The notes under the pieces are model-generated. The model did no database searches, was not told the origin of the DNA, and saw nothing but the letters and a program-made list of their open reading frames with translations. A stretch of 64,000 nt of DNA, taken from contig QFNE01000014.1 of the NCBI GenBank assembly GCA_003240735.1, forward strand, positions 1-64,000, read 5' to 3'. Made by a program: the position numbers and the translations under genes. This stretch comes from Paracoccus denitrificans (GTDB taxonomy: Bacteria > Pseudomonadota > Alphaproteobacteria > Rhodobacterales > Rhodobacteraceae). Positions 26,598-35,979 of this stretch are shown here, piece by piece (within the stretch, counting starts at the first letter, position 1; the number at the start of each line of letters is the position of its first letter).

Positions 26598-26893
26598 CGT
26601 CTTGCTCCCTGATCTTGTTATATTGTTGTGCCGCCGCGCCGAGGGGGTGTCGGTCCCGTGGCGGCATCATCGAATCAATCATAATCTGAAATTATCTTGC
26701 GATGCATCCTTCTTAGGCAAAACCGCTGGGGCGACAGATTGGCACGTCCGGATGTGAACTGCCTGTCCGGGCGGCACACTGGTCGATAAATCAGCGCGCC
26801 GGCGGGCAACGCGAGAGGGCGCGGAATTAAGGTTGCAATGACGGGTCCGGTTGTTAGCGTCAGTCATGGGTGACCGCCAAGATGAGGGCCGAT

Positions 26894-28726
26894 ATGCTTG
26901 ACCAACAGCCGCTGGTGTCGATCAAGGGGCTGCGTGTCACGTTCGAGACCCAGGACGGCCCGGTCACCGGGGTCAAGGATATCAGCTTTGACATCGCGCC
27001 CGGCGAATGCGTCTGCGTCGTCGGTGAATCCGGGTCGGGTAAGTCGGTCAGCGCACTGTCGCTGATGCGCCTTGTCGAGTTCGGCGGGGGCGAGATCGCC
27101 GACGGCGCGCTGATGTTTGACCGTGGGGCAGGCGCGCCTGTCGATCTGGCGCGTCAGTCGGGTCGCGTCATGCGCGACATTCGCGGCAACCAGATCGGGA
27201 TGATCTTTCAGGAACCGATGACGGCGCTGAACCCGGTATTTACCGTCGGCGATCAGTTGTCGGAATCCCTGATTGTCCACCGCGGCATGTCCAAGGCTCA
27301 GGCCCGCGCCCGCGCGTTGGAACTGATGCGCGACGTGCGCATCCCTGAACCCGAACGCCGGCTGGACCAGTATCCGCACGAGCTGTCGGGCGGCATGCGG
27401 CAGCGGGTCGTCATCGCCATGGCCATGGCGTGCGAGCCGCGGCTGCTGATCTGTGACGAACCGACGACCGCGCTGGATGTCACGATTCAGGCGGAGATCC
27501 TGTCGCTCATCAACCGGCTCAAGCGGGAAAAGGGCATGGCCGTTCTGTTCATCACGCACGACATGGCGGTCGTGGCGCAGATGGCAGACCGCGTCGTGGT
27601 GATGTTCAGGGGCGACAAGGTCGAGGAAGGCCCGGTCGAGCAGATATTCGACGCCCCGCGCGAAGATTACACCCGCACCCTGCTGGCAGCAGTGCCCCGG
27701 TTGGGAGAGATGACCGGCAAGTCGGCGCCCGAACCGATGCGCTTGATGGGGCAGGCGGCACCGACAACCGGTCCTGTCGTGGCCGCCGATCCGAAACCCC
27801 TGCTGACGGTCGAAAACTTGACGACGCGCTTTGACGTCAAGGGCGGCCTGTTGCGCCGGACCGTGGCGCAGGTCCACGCCGTGCAGGACGTGTCCTTCGT
27901 CCTGAACGCGGGCGAAACGCTGTCGCTGGTGGGTGAATCGGGCTGCGGAAAATCGACGACCGGGCGTTCGATTCTGCGACTGGTTGAACCCGCGTCCGGG
28001 ACCGTCAATTTGGGTGGCGTCGATATCCGCGCCCTGTCTGCCGAAGGTCTGCGGCGGGCGCGGCAGGACATGCAGATGATCTTTCAGGATCCCTTTGCCA
28101 GCCTTGATCCGCACATGAAGCTGTTCGATCAGGTCGAAGAGCCGATGCTGAATTATGGCATCGGCAACGCGTCCGAACGCGCCGACCGTATCGCCAAGTT
28201 GTTCGACAGGGTCGAGCTGCCTCGCAGCTTCATGCGCCGCTACCCACACGAGATGTCGGGTGGGCAGCGTCAGCGCATTGCGATTGCCCGTGCGCTGGCC
28301 CTGAACCCCGACCTGATCGTCGCCGATGAGGCTGTCTCGGCGCTGGACGTGTCAGTTCAAGCGCAGGTGCTGAACCTGCTTTTGGAACTGCAGGCCGATC
28401 TTGGCATCGCGATGCTGTTTATTTCTCACGACATGGCCGTGGTCGAACGCGTCAGCCACAACGTGGCGGTGATGTATCTGGGCCGCATCGTGGAAATCGG
28501 CAGCCGTGCGCAGGTCTTCGAAAACCCACAGCACAGCTATACCCGCCAGCTGATGGCAGCCGTGCCCGTCGCCGACCCCAAACAGCGCCGCCTGTCCGAA
28601 GATTTCAAGTTCAAGCCGATTCCGTCGCCCATCCACCCTCTGGGCTACCAGCCGCCCCCGTCGCGTTATCAAGAGGTTGCGCCCGGCCACCGGGTGCTTA
28701 TTGATCCCTCGACCCACGGCGTCTGA
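26894..28726 (+). CDS. Double ABC ATPase (DppD-DppF fused)
   Basis: Two complete nucleotide-binding domains are fused in one chain of about 610 residues. The first has Walker A GESGSGKS (about 44-51) and signature LSGGMRQRV; the second has Walker A GESGCGKS and signature MSGGQRQRI. Each has the DEPTTALD or DEAVSALD Walker B region and the peptide-transporter C-terminal extension. It therefore replaces the separate D and F subunits. The start at 26894 was chosen for its GAGGG ribosome-binding site; GTG at 26870 and ATG at 26882 are alternatives. It is divergent from the binding protein and permeases it should energise, and starts a + strand operon with two enzymes. Confidence 0.93.
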   Translation: MLDQQPLVSIKGLRVTFETQDGPVTGVKDISFDIAPGECVCVVGESGSGKSVSALSLMRLVEFGGGEIADGALMFDRGAGAPVDLARQSGRVMRDIRGNQIGMIFQEPMTALNPVFTVGDQLSESLIVHRGMSKAQARARALELMRDVRIPEPERRLDQYPHELSGGMRQRVVIAMAMACEPRLLICDEPTTALDVTIQAEILSLINRLKREKGMAVLFITHDMAVVAQMADRVVVMFRGDKVEEGPVEQIFDAPREDYTRTLLAAVPRLGEMTGKSAPEPMRLMGQAAPTTGPVVAADPKPLLTVENLTTRFDVKGGLLRRTVAQVHAVQDVSFVLNAGETLSLVGESGCGKSTTGRSILRLVEPASGTVNLGGVDIRALSAEGLRRARQDMQMIFQDPFASLDPHMKLFDQVEEPMLNYGIGNASERADRIAKLFDRVELPRSFMRRYPHEMSGGQRQRIAIARALALNPDLIVADEAVSALDVSVQAQVLNLLLELQADLGIAMLFISHDMAVVERVSHNVAVMYLGRIVEIGSRAQVFENPQHSYTRQLMAAVPVADPKQRRLSEDFKFKPIPSPIHPLGYQPPPSRYQEVAPGHRVLIDPSTHGV

Positions 28727-28739
28727 GACGGGACAAGAC

Positions 28740-30083
28740 ATGCAGATCGGCGGCTTCATTAGCGCAAACGACCCGGTTAGATTCACGGCACCGCTGCCCG
28801 ACGCCGCTGACGTGGTCATCATCGGGGGTGGCGTCGTTGGCGTCGCCACGGCGCTTTACCTCACCCGCGCGGGGCAATCGGTCGTGCTGTGCGAAAAAGG
28901 GCGGATCGCGTGCGAGCAGTCGTCGCGGAACTGGGGCTGGGTGCGCCAGCAGGGGCGCGACCTGGCCGAATTGCCGATCATGATCGAATCGATGCGACTG
29001 TGGGAAGGGTTGCAGCAGGAACTGGGGGATAGGGTCGGTCTGCGCCGCACGGGCGTCACCTATCTTGCGGAATCCGAGGACCAGTTGGCCCGATATGCCG
29101 CGTGGATGGACAGTGTGAAGGACTTTGGTCTGGACACGCGAATGGTGACGCGGGCGGAATTGGCCGTGTCGCTGCCCAGCGCGGCGGAGTGGGTCGGCGG
29201 CCTGACGACCCCGTCGGATGCCCGGGCCGAGCCGTGGACCGCTGTGCCGGCCATGGCAGAACTGGCTGCACGCGAGGGCGCCACCATCATCGAAGATTGC
29301 GCCGTGCGCACGATCGACACGACAAACGGGCAGGTGGCCGGCGTCGTCACGGAAAAAGGTCCAATCGGCGCTGATCGTGTGCTGGTCGCAGGTGGGGCAT
29401 GGTCGTCCCTGTTTCTGCGCAACGCAGGCGTCAGCATTCCGCAGCTGTCGGTGCGTGCAACCGCCGCCGCGACTGCGGAACTGCCTGATTTCTGGAAAGG
29501 CGCTGCGGTCGATAGCCGGTTCGCGTTCCGCCGCAGGCTGGACGGAGGCTACACGCTGGCGCCCGGGACGGGGCACGATTTCTGGATCGGCCCGGATGCC
29601 GTCCGTGCATTCCGCAAATATCTGCCGCAGCTTTGCCGCGATTTTCGCAGCACGAACATGTCGATTGACGCGCCCACGGGCTATCCCGACGCGTGGCGCA
29701 CGCCGCGCCGCTGGCGGGGCGATCAGCAATCCCCGTTTGAGCGGATGCGCGTTCTGGACCCGCCGCCGAACATGGCTTTTGTCGAACGGTTCCACGAAAG
29801 CTTTGGCAAGGTGTTTCCCGATGTCGGGCCCCCGCCGATCAAACGGTCATGGGCCGGCATGATCGACACCATGCCCGATCAAGTTCCGATCCTGGACGAA
29901 AGCCCGGTCAAGGGCATGTTCATCGCGACCGGCTTGGCGGGCCACGGCTTTGGCATCGGCCCCGGCGTGGGCCGTGTCATGGCCGATCTGCTGCGCGGTC
30001 TGACCGCCGGGTACGACCTGACGCGATTCCGCTTTTCCCGCTTCAGCGACGGATCACGGATCGAGATGGGTCCGTCGCTTTAG
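28740..30083 (+). CDS. FAD-dependent amine/amino-acid oxidoreductase (DAO family)
   Basis: The 447-residue flavoprotein has a Rossmann nucleotide site near the N-terminus (ADVVIIGGGVVGVATALYL, GxGxxG at about 29-34), then CEKGRIACEQSSRNWGWVRQQGRD. The C-terminal part has the FAD-binding end FIATGLAGHGFGIGPGVGRVMADL. This layout is that of the DadA/glycine oxidase/opine oxidase group, which oxidises C-N bonds of amino acids, opines or N-methylated amines. The ATG at 28740 lies 13 bases after the ABC ATPase stop, so uptake and oxidation are linked. The exact substrate is unknown. Confidence 0.88.
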   Translation: MQIGGFISANDPVRFTAPLPDAADVVIIGGGVVGVATALYLTRAGQSVVLCEKGRIACEQSSRNWGWVRQQGRDLAELPIMIESMRLWEGLQQELGDRVGLRRTGVTYLAESEDQLARYAAWMDSVKDFGLDTRMVTRAELAVSLPSAAEWVGGLTTPSDARAEPWTAVPAMAELAAREGATIIEDCAVRTIDTTNGQVAGVVTEKGPIGADRVLVAGGAWSSLFLRNAGVSIPQLSVRATAAATAELPDFWKGAAVDSRFAFRRRLDGGYTLAPGTGHDFWIGPDAVRAFRKYLPQLCRDFRSTNMSIDAPTGYPDAWRTPRRWRGDQQSPFERMRVLDPPPNMAFVERFHESFGKVFPDVGPPPIKRSWAGMIDTMPDQVPILDESPVKGMFIATGLAGHGFGIGPGVGRVMADLLRGLTAGYDLTRFRFSRFSDGSRIEMGPSL

Positions 30084-30161
30084 GCGACCCGCCCGGGTGG
30101 CCGGCCGACGCTTGCGGTGCCGCGGCAAACGGCTAACCTGATTTGTTGAAGGAGTCCCCTG

Positions 30162-31328
30162 ATGCCCGTGAAGAACCGCTTTGCCGAACTGCACCCCGAA
30201 ATCACCGAATGGCGACGTGATTTCCACCAGAACCCCGAACTGCTCTACGAGGTTCACCGCACCGCGGCGCGCGTGGCCGAACTGCTGCGCAGCTTTGGCG
30301 TCGATGAGGTCGTGGAAGGCATCGGACGCACGGGCGTCGTCGGGGTGATCAAGGGCAAATCCGACACGCAGGGCCGCGTGATCGGCTTGCGCGCTGACAT
30401 GGATGCGCTGCCCATTCATGAGGCGACGGGCGTTGATTATGCGTCCCAGACCCCCGGCGTGATGCACGCCTGCGGCCATGACGGCCACACGGCAATGCTG
30501 CTCGGGGCGGCGAAGTATCTGGCCGAGATGCGCAACTTCGACGGCACCGCGATCGTGATCTTCCAGCCGGCGGAAGAGGGCGGCGGTGGCGGTCTTGCGA
30601 TGCTCGAGGATGGCATGGCCGAGCGGTTCGGCATTCAGGAATTCTACGGCATGCACAACATGCCGGGCCTGGCCCCGGGGGAGCTGGCGATCCGCGACGG
30701 CGCGATGATGGCGGCGGCCGATCAGTTCGATATCATCGTGACTGGGCGCGGCGGCCACGCCGCATCGCCGCACCAGAACATCGACACCACGCTGGTGTCG
30801 GCACAGATCATCGTTGCGTTGCAGTCGGTCGTGTCGCGCAACGTCGACCCGCTGCAGAACGCTGTCGTGTCCGTGTGCGTCGTGGAAACGGATTCCACTG
30901 CCCATAACGTCATTCCGCAGACCGTCCGGTTGAAAGGTACGGCGCGCACGCTGGACCCAGCGGTTCGTGATCTTGTGGAAGACGCGATCAACCGTGTCGC
31001 GACCAACACGGCGCAGGCCTTCGGCGCCTCGGCAGATGTCCAGTACCATCGCGGCTATCCCGTCACCGTCAATGACAGCACCGCAGTCGGCTTTGCCGCC
31101 GACGTCGCAAAGTCTGTCACCGGCGAGATCAACACCAGCATCGAGCCGCTGATGGCCGGTGAGGATTTCAGTTACATGCTGAATGTGCGACCGGGCGCCT
31201 ATATCTTCATCGGGAACGGCAAGACCGCGGCTTTGCACAGCCCCAACTATGTCTTTGACGACAGCATCATCCCTGTCGGGTCCAGCTGGTATGCCGGCAT
31301 GGTCGAAAGCCGGATGCCGGCTGCCTAA
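30162..31328 (+). CDS. M20-family amidohydrolase (hippurate hydrolase-like)
   Basis: The 388-residue metallopeptidase-type enzyme removes acyl groups from N-acyl amino acids or related amides. Metal and catalytic motifs are intact: MHACGHDGHTAML (Cys104 and His106), PAEEGGGGGLAML (Glu138-Glu139) and the dimerisation-lid histidine in GRGGHAASPHQNID, ending with a late PLMAGEDFSYML. Strong ribosome-binding site GAAGGAG. It lies in the same direction as the ABC ATPase and FAD oxidoreductase. I infer a pathway that imports and degrades an acylated or opine-type amino acid. Confidence 0.9.
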   Translation: MPVKNRFAELHPEITEWRRDFHQNPELLYEVHRTAARVAELLRSFGVDEVVEGIGRTGVVGVIKGKSDTQGRVIGLRADMDALPIHEATGVDYASQTPGVMHACGHDGHTAMLLGAAKYLAEMRNFDGTAIVIFQPAEEGGGGGLAMLEDGMAERFGIQEFYGMHNMPGLAPGELAIRDGAMMAAADQFDIIVTGRGGHAASPHQNIDTTLVSAQIIVALQSVVSRNVDPLQNAVVSVCVVETDSTAHNVIPQTVRLKGTARTLDPAVRDLVEDAINRVATNTAQAFGASADVQYHRGYPVTVNDSTAVGFAADVAKSVTGEINTSIEPLMAGEDFSYMLNVRPGAYIFIGNGKTAALHSPNYVFDDSIIPVGSSWYAGMVESRMPAA

Positions 31329-32210
31329 TCAGCTCCAGACCGCGGATTTTTCCTGGATGAAGCGTGAAAATGTCCGCACCTTCTTGGTGCGGTACAGATC
31401 GACATGGCTGACGACCCACATCTTGATCGTCCATTCCGGCGGGTTCAGTTCGGGAAACAGATCGACCAGTTCGGTCGCGTCCTGACCCGCATTGATAAAG
31501 CCGATCCCGAGCCCGTGGACAATCGCCCAATAGGCCACTGACGACTGCGGCGTGCTGAGGACATAGTTTTCTTCAGGCACACGCTCGGTCAGCCAGCGAT
31601 GAAAGCCCGCGCGCGCAAACCGGCCTTCGCCGTTTACAAATCTATGCCCCGCCAGATCGTCGATCGAATCGGGACGCCCACGCGTGGCGATGTAGGATTT
31701 GGATGCAAACATGCGGACCCGGTAATCAGCCAATGGTGTCACGACGTAATCGGCGTCGGTGGGGGCAGGGCCTGCACGCAGCGCGATATGGGTCTCGCCG
31801 TTCGACAGGTCATAGGTGCGCTCGTCGGATCGGTATGACACCTTAAGGCTGGGATGATCGCGCTGGAATTCGGCGATGGCCGGCAAGACCTGCTGGTCGA
31901 TCAGTGGGACGGCGGTGATGATCAGGCTGCCGGTGATTTCGTCCCGATTGCTTTCGATCTGGTTCAGCATGTGCGTCAGCTGATCGTCGACCGAGGTCGC
32001 GGTCTGAAGCAACTGCTCTCCGGCCTCGGTGGGGATGTATCCGCGCGGCGTGCGCTGGAACAGTTTTGTCTTCAGCCGGTCCTCCAGCTGATCAATCTGG
32101 CGGATGACGGATGAGTGGTGCATCCCCAGCACTTCGGCGGCCTGACTGACCCGCCGGAAGCGCGCGACATGCGCGGCGGTGCGGATTTCGGTCCAAAAGT
32201 TCAAGCGCAT
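31329..32210 (-). CDS. LysR-family transcriptional regulator
   Basis: The 293-residue protein has an N-terminal winged helix-turn-helix (FRRVSQAAEVLGMHHSSVIRQIDQLEDRLKTKLFQRTPRG) and a C-terminal effector-binding domain (GSLIITAVPLIDQQVLPAIAEFQRDHP). LysR proteins usually control neighbouring genes in response to a metabolite. It abuts the amidohydrolase gene tail to tail, so the transporter/amidohydrolase cluster is the natural target candidate, but a divergent promoter arrangement with that cluster is absent. It is divergent from the small secreted protein gene. Confidence 0.92.
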   Translation of the reverse strand: MRLNFWTEIRTAAHVARFRRVSQAAEVLGMHHSSVIRQIDQLEDRLKTKLFQRTPRGYIPTEAGEQLLQTATSVDDQLTHMLNQIESNRDEITGSLIITAVPLIDQQVLPAIAEFQRDHPSLKVSYRSDERTYDLSNGETHIALRAGPAPTDADYVVTPLADYRVRMFASKSYIATRGRPDSIDDLAGHRFVNGEGRFARAGFHRWLTERVPEENYVLSTPQSSVAYWAIVHGLGIGFINAGQDATELVDLFPELNPPEWTIKMWVVSHVDLYRTKKVRTFSRFIQEKSAVWS

Positions 32211-32331
32211 CGATCAGCTCAGTTTCGCACAAGGGTTGTCACATTGCGGCCATATACGCGGCAGGTGGTGCACCCTATCTCATCATCATGCCGCAGAAAA
32301 CGACAATCACCCTGCGGAGATGGAGAAGAAA

Positions 32332-32619
32332 ATGCTTACCAAATTTGCTGCCGCTGCACTCGTTGCCCTGTCCGCTGTCCCGGCCGTCGCTCAGGCGCCG
32401 CAGTCGGGCCACGATCTGAACGCTGCTCTGCTGGGCGTCGACGGATCGCAGTTCACGACCAACGAACTGGCGCAGATCAACGCAGAAAACCGCGGCGCCG
32501 ACCGTGCCGCACGGGCGCAGTTCATTCTGAACCAGAAAGCGCACGCAATGAACAGTGCTGTTGCCAGCGATGATGCGGGCAGCTTCTCGTACGTCCGTGG
32601 TCAAGGCCGCGACAACTAA
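32332..32619 (+). CDS. Small secreted protein of unknown function
   Basis: The 95-residue protein starts at ATG 32332 with ribosome-binding site GGAGAAG. A signal peptide (KFAAAALVALSAVPAVA) precedes a polar, mostly helical mature part of about 75 residues with TTNELAQINAENRGADRAARAQF. The long open frame further upstream lacks a convincing start. No family is recognised. It ends before a strong intrinsic terminator and looks like a single-gene transcript. Confidence 0.75.
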   Translation: MLTKFAAAALVALSAVPAVAQAPQSGHDLNAALLGVDGSQFTTNELAQINAENRGADRAARAQFILNQKAHAMNSAVASDDAGSFSYVRGQGRDN

Positions 32620-32655
32620 GACCGACCGGCTGGCATCTGGCCGTCGATTGAAAAC

Positions 32656-32682
32656 GGGGACGCCATCGCGGCGTCCCCTTTA
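32656..32682 (+). terminator. Intrinsic terminator
   Basis: A perfect 9-bp stem (GGGGACGCC pairing with GGCGTCCCC, loop ATCGC) followed by TTTAT. It ends the small secreted protein transcript, and it may also stop readthrough from lpdA on the other strand. Confidence 0.85.
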
Positions 32683-32706
32683 TCATGTCCGGCCATCTGG
32701 TCAGGC

Positions 32707-34098
32707 TCAGATGTGAATCGCGCGTCCGTAAGCGGACAGGACGGATTCGTGCATCATCTCGCTTAGCGTCGGGTGGGCAAAGACCGTTTCGATCAGTTCT
32801 GCCTCGGTCGATTCAAGGGTGCGGGCCACGACATAACCCTGGATCAGCTCGGTCACCTCGGCGCCGATCATATGCGCGCCCAGCAGCTCGCCCGTCTTGG
32901 CGTCGAAGATCGTCTTGACCAGACCTTCGGGTTCGCCCAGCGCGATGGCCTTGCCATTCCCGATGAAGGGGAAGCGGCCGACCTTGATCTCGTATCCCGC
33001 ATCCTTGGCCTTCTGTTCGGTCAGACCGACAGAGGCGACCTGCGGGTTCGAATAGGTACAGCCCGGGATCGAGTTCGGCTTGATCGGGTGGGGATGCCCG
33101 CCCGCGATCAGTTCGGCGACCATGACCCCTTCATGGCTGGCCTTGTGGGCAAGCCACGGCGCGCCTGCGATGTCGCCGATGGCGTAAAGCCCCTCGACGC
33201 CCGTGCGGCACAGTTCGTCGGTGACAACATGGGTGCGGTCGATCTTGACGCCCAGCTGTTCCAGCCCCAGCCCTTCGATGTTGCCGACGATGCCGACCGC
33301 GGAAATGACTGTGTCGAAATCCATGGTCTCGGTCTTGCCGTTCGATTCCAGATGCGCAGTGACGGTCCCGCCCTTGCGATCCAGTTTCTTGACGGTGGTC
33401 TTTTCCTTGATCTTCATGCCCTGCTTTTCGAACTGCTTCTTGGCGAAGGTCGAAATCTCGGCGTCCTCGACCGGCAGAATGCGGTCCATCACTTCGACCA
33501 CGGTCGTATCGGCACCCAGCGTGTTGAAGAAGCTGGCGAACTCGATCCCGATCGCGCCCGAGCCGATGACCAGCAGTTTTTTCGGCATCCGCTTGGGCAC
33601 CAGCGCCTCGCGGTAGGCCCAGACGAGATCACCGTCGGCCTCCAGCCCCGGCAGTTCGCGGGCGCGGGCGCCGGTTGCCAGAACGATGGATTTCGCCGTC
33701 AGCTCTTCTGCGCCCTTGTCGGTCTTGACCGAGACCTTGCCAGGTGCGGTCACAGTGGCGGTGCCCATGACGACCGTCACCTTGTTCTTCTTGAGCAGAT
33801 GGGCGACCCCGCCTGACAGCTGTTTCGCAACGCCCCGCGACCGCTTGACCACCGCGTCAAGGTCGTACCCGACGCTTCCCGCGCTGAGGCCGTAGTCCTT
33901 GGCGTGATTCATCAGGTGATACACCTCGGCCGAGCGCAGCAGGGCCTTGGTGGGGATACAGCCCCAGTTCAGGCAGATCCCGCCCAGATTTTCGCGCTCG
34001 ACACAGGCGACCTTCAGGCCAAGCTGGGCCGCCCTGATCGCGCAGACATATCCGCCAGGGCCGGATCCGATTACGATCACGTCGAATGATTGGGCCAT
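32707..34098 (-). CDS. lpdA: Dihydrolipoyl dehydrogenase
   Basis: This flavoenzyme (463 residues) reoxidises dihydrolipoyl groups of 2-oxoacid dehydrogenase or glycine-cleavage complexes with NAD. The FAD site is IGSGPGGYVCAIRA, and the redox disulfide is Cys42-Cys47 in GGICLNWGCIPTKAL. The NAD site is IGSGAIGIEFASFF, and the dimer-interface His-Glu pair lies in FAHPTLSEMMHES near the C-terminus. The ATG at 34096-34098 has ribosome-binding site AGGAG; the frame opens six codons earlier. It stands apart from E1/E2 genes, so which complex it serves is not shown. Confidence 0.95.
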   Translation of the reverse strand: MAQSFDVIVIGSGPGGYVCAIRAAQLGLKVACVERENLGGICLNWGCIPTKALLRSAEVYHLMNHAKDYGLSAGSVGYDLDAVVKRSRGVAKQLSGGVAHLLKKNKVTVVMGTATVTAPGKVSVKTDKGAEELTAKSIVLATGARARELPGLEADGDLVWAYREALVPKRMPKKLLVIGSGAIGIEFASFFNTLGADTTVVEVMDRILPVEDAEISTFAKKQFEKQGMKIKEKTTVKKLDRKGGTVTAHLESNGKTETMDFDTVISAVGIVGNIEGLGLEQLGVKIDRTHVVTDELCRTGVEGLYAIGDIAGAPWLAHKASHEGVMVAELIAGGHPHPIKPNSIPGCTYSNPQVASVGLTEQKAKDAGYEIKVGRFPFIGNGKAIALGEPEGLVKTIFDAKTGELLGAHMIGAEVTELIQGYVVARTLESTEAELIETVFAHPTLSEMMHESVLSAYGRAIHI

Positions 34099-34143
34099 CG
34101 TCTTACTCCTGTTCAACGTGTCCGAGCCGTCAGGCCGGGTCTT

Positions 34144-35979
34144 TCAAAGATCGGCAAGTGACAACCTGCCGGAAACGAGTGCGCCGTAACCGCCGGCATC
34201 CATGACCTTCTGCTCATCCTCGGTCGGTTCGCGATCAAGGGCGGCGTTGCGCCACGGGAACCGTCCAAACCGTGCGATGGTGTCGCGGTGCAGTTCCGCA
34301 TGGCGCAGGTTTTCGCCGGGCATCTTGTCGCGGAACTCGGTCACGGCGCGGTTCTGGTCGACGATATCTTCCGCATGTTCGAACGGAAGATAGAAGAATT
34401 GGCGGGCCGGCTCGGGCGTTTCCATGTCTTCGCCACGCACGATGGCCTGATCCGCGATCTTGCGAGCCAGATCATCGGTGGCGAAGGCGCGCGGGTCATT
34501 GCGGAACATGTTGCGCGGGAACTGATCGGTCAGGATCAGCGCGGCCAACGCGCCCTCGGCCCCTTGGGCCGCCCATTCCGGGGCCACTGTGTCCGCGTTC
34601 CCCCAGGTTTCAAGGAAGCGGTCGCGGACCTGTTGGTCCAGCGCGTCGGATTGTTCGTACCAGCCCTTTGGTCCGACATCATTCAGCCAGAAATCGGTTA
34701 CGTCTTTTGGTGTCACGACATCCTCCCGTACGGGTTCCTCGGCCCGGTTCGCCTCATCAGCTTCGGCCATGACCAGTTCGACCGCAAGGGGCGTCGCATT
34801 GGGCGACAGAACCGCAAAGTTGCCCTGCGCCTCGACCCCCGGTGCCGAACGGCGGGTCATTCGATAGCCGGCATATCCAGCCAGCAACATCAGCAGAAGT
34901 CCGATATAGACCCAGAACCCCTGCGTCCCGAAGACGCCCATCAGCCATGCGGTCAGGAACGGTCCCGCAACCGACCCAAAGCCGTTGACGAACAGCAACC
35001 CCGCCGACGCGCCCGCCATTTCTGACGGCGGCAGGAAGTCGTTGGTGTAGGCGATCAACAGCGAGTAAATCGGGTTGGCGACGCCGCCGATCAGAAGGGC
35101 GGCCAGGATCAGCCCCCAGATGCCGGGTTGGATCAGCAGAACCGCAGCCACGACGACCGCGCCAAAGACAGCCAGCGCCGTGATGATGATCCGGCGATCG
35201 GTCCGGTCGGACATGTACCCGATGGGGTATTGCAGCAGCAAGCCGCCCAGATAGATGGCGGCGACGAACGCCGACACATCGCGCACCGACAGCCCCACGG
35301 CCATGCCCCAGACCGATGCCATCCCTGTCAGCCCGGCAAAGATCATCCCTGTCAGCAAGATCCCGACGCACCCAAGCGGAGAGATGCGAAACAGCTTGCC
35401 GATGCTCAGCGGTGTCAGCGTTTCGAACTGGGGTGCGGGTTGGGACGACAGCAGGATCGGCGTGAAGGCCAGCGACACCAGAACCGACGGAATGACGAAC
35501 AGCATGAAGCCGGCCGGATCGCCGAAGTTCATCAGGATCTGCCCGGCGACAAGGCCCGCCATCTGCACGATCATATAGGCCGACATCGCCTGTCCGCGAT
35601 TGTCGTTGCGGGCAGAAGCGTTCAGCCAGCTTTCCGCGGTGATATAGACCCCGCAGAAAGAGAAGCCGATGACGACCCGCATCATCGCCCATACGATCCA
35701 TTGCGGCAGGGCGCCATAAAGGATCAGCACGGCGGAAATCAGCGACCCCAACGCGGCAAAGACGCGGACGTGGCCTACACCCTGAATAAGCCGTGGAACT
35801 GTCAGGCTGCCCAGCAAAAAGCCCGCGAAATAGCCCGACATGACGACGGCCATCTGCTGCGTGCTCATCCCCTCGACCGCGCCGCGGACACCCAGAAGCG
35901 TGCCCTGCATGCCGTTGCCGACCATCAGCAGCATGACGCCCAGCAGCAGCGGCCAGGCCGTTCGGATGACGCCGATCAT
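34144..35979 (-). CDS. Fusion of an MFS transporter with a DUF924 domain
   Basis: One uninterrupted frame of 611 residues joins two proteins. Residues 1 to about 400 are a 12-helix major facilitator (GVIRTAWPLLLGVMLLMVGNGM, later YPIGYMSDRTDRRIII). After an acidic linker (MAEADEANRAEEPVRED), residues from about 422 are a complete DUF924 domain: DVTDFWLNDVGPKGWYEQSD, LTDQFPRNMFRNDPRAFATD, FFYLPFEHAED and FGRFPWRN. The DUF924 function is unknown. Its usual form is a stand-alone soluble protein of about 180 residues. An in-frame GTG with an excellent ribosome-binding site lies exactly at the domain boundary (see 34714-34727), so DUF924 may also be made alone. The ATG overlaps the queA stop as TGATG. 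Confidence 0.8.
   Translation of the reverse strand: MIGVIRTAWPLLLGVMLLMVGNGMQGTLLGVRGAVEGMSTQQMAVVMSGYFAGFLLGSLTVPRLIQGVGHVRVFAALGSLISAVLILYGALPQWIVWAMMRVVIGFSFCGVYITAESWLNASARNDNRGQAMSAYMIVQMAGLVAGQILMNFGDPAGFMLFVIPSVLVSLAFTPILLSSQPAPQFETLTPLSIGKLFRISPLGCVGILLTGMIFAGLTGMASVWGMAVGLSVRDVSAFVAAIYLGGLLLQYPIGYMSDRTDRRIIITALAVFGAVVVAAVLLIQPGIWGLILAALLIGGVANPIYSLLIAYTNDFLPPSEMAGASAGLLFVNGFGSVAGPFLTAWLMGVFGTQGFWVYIGLLLMLLAGYAGYRMTRRSAPGVEAQGNFAVLSPNATPLAVELVMAEADEANRAEEPVREDVVTPKDVTDFWLNDVGPKGWYEQSDALDQQVRDRFLETWGNADTVAPEWAAQGAEGALAALILTDQFPRNMFRNDPRAFATDDLARKIADQAIVRGEDMETPEPARQFFYLPFEHAEDIVDQNRAVTEFRDKMPGENLRHAELHRDTIARFGRFPWRNAALDREPTEDEQKVMDAGGYGALVSGRLSLADL
34714..34727 (-). promoter_or_regulatory. 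Internal ribosome-binding site and GTG start at the DUF924 boundary
   Basis: Reading on the minus strand, GGGAGG (34727-34722) is followed after five bases by GTG (34716-34714), in frame with the DUF924 domain and giving the N-terminus MTPKDVTDFW. This is typical of an independent DUF924 protein of 190 residues. The site looks like a relic of, or a live, separate start inside the fused gene. Confidence 0.6.

Noticed and set aside
26864..28249. 461-codon minus-strand frame over the double ABC ATPase
   Set aside because: Antisense shadow; the + strand has intact Walker and signature motifs in both halves.
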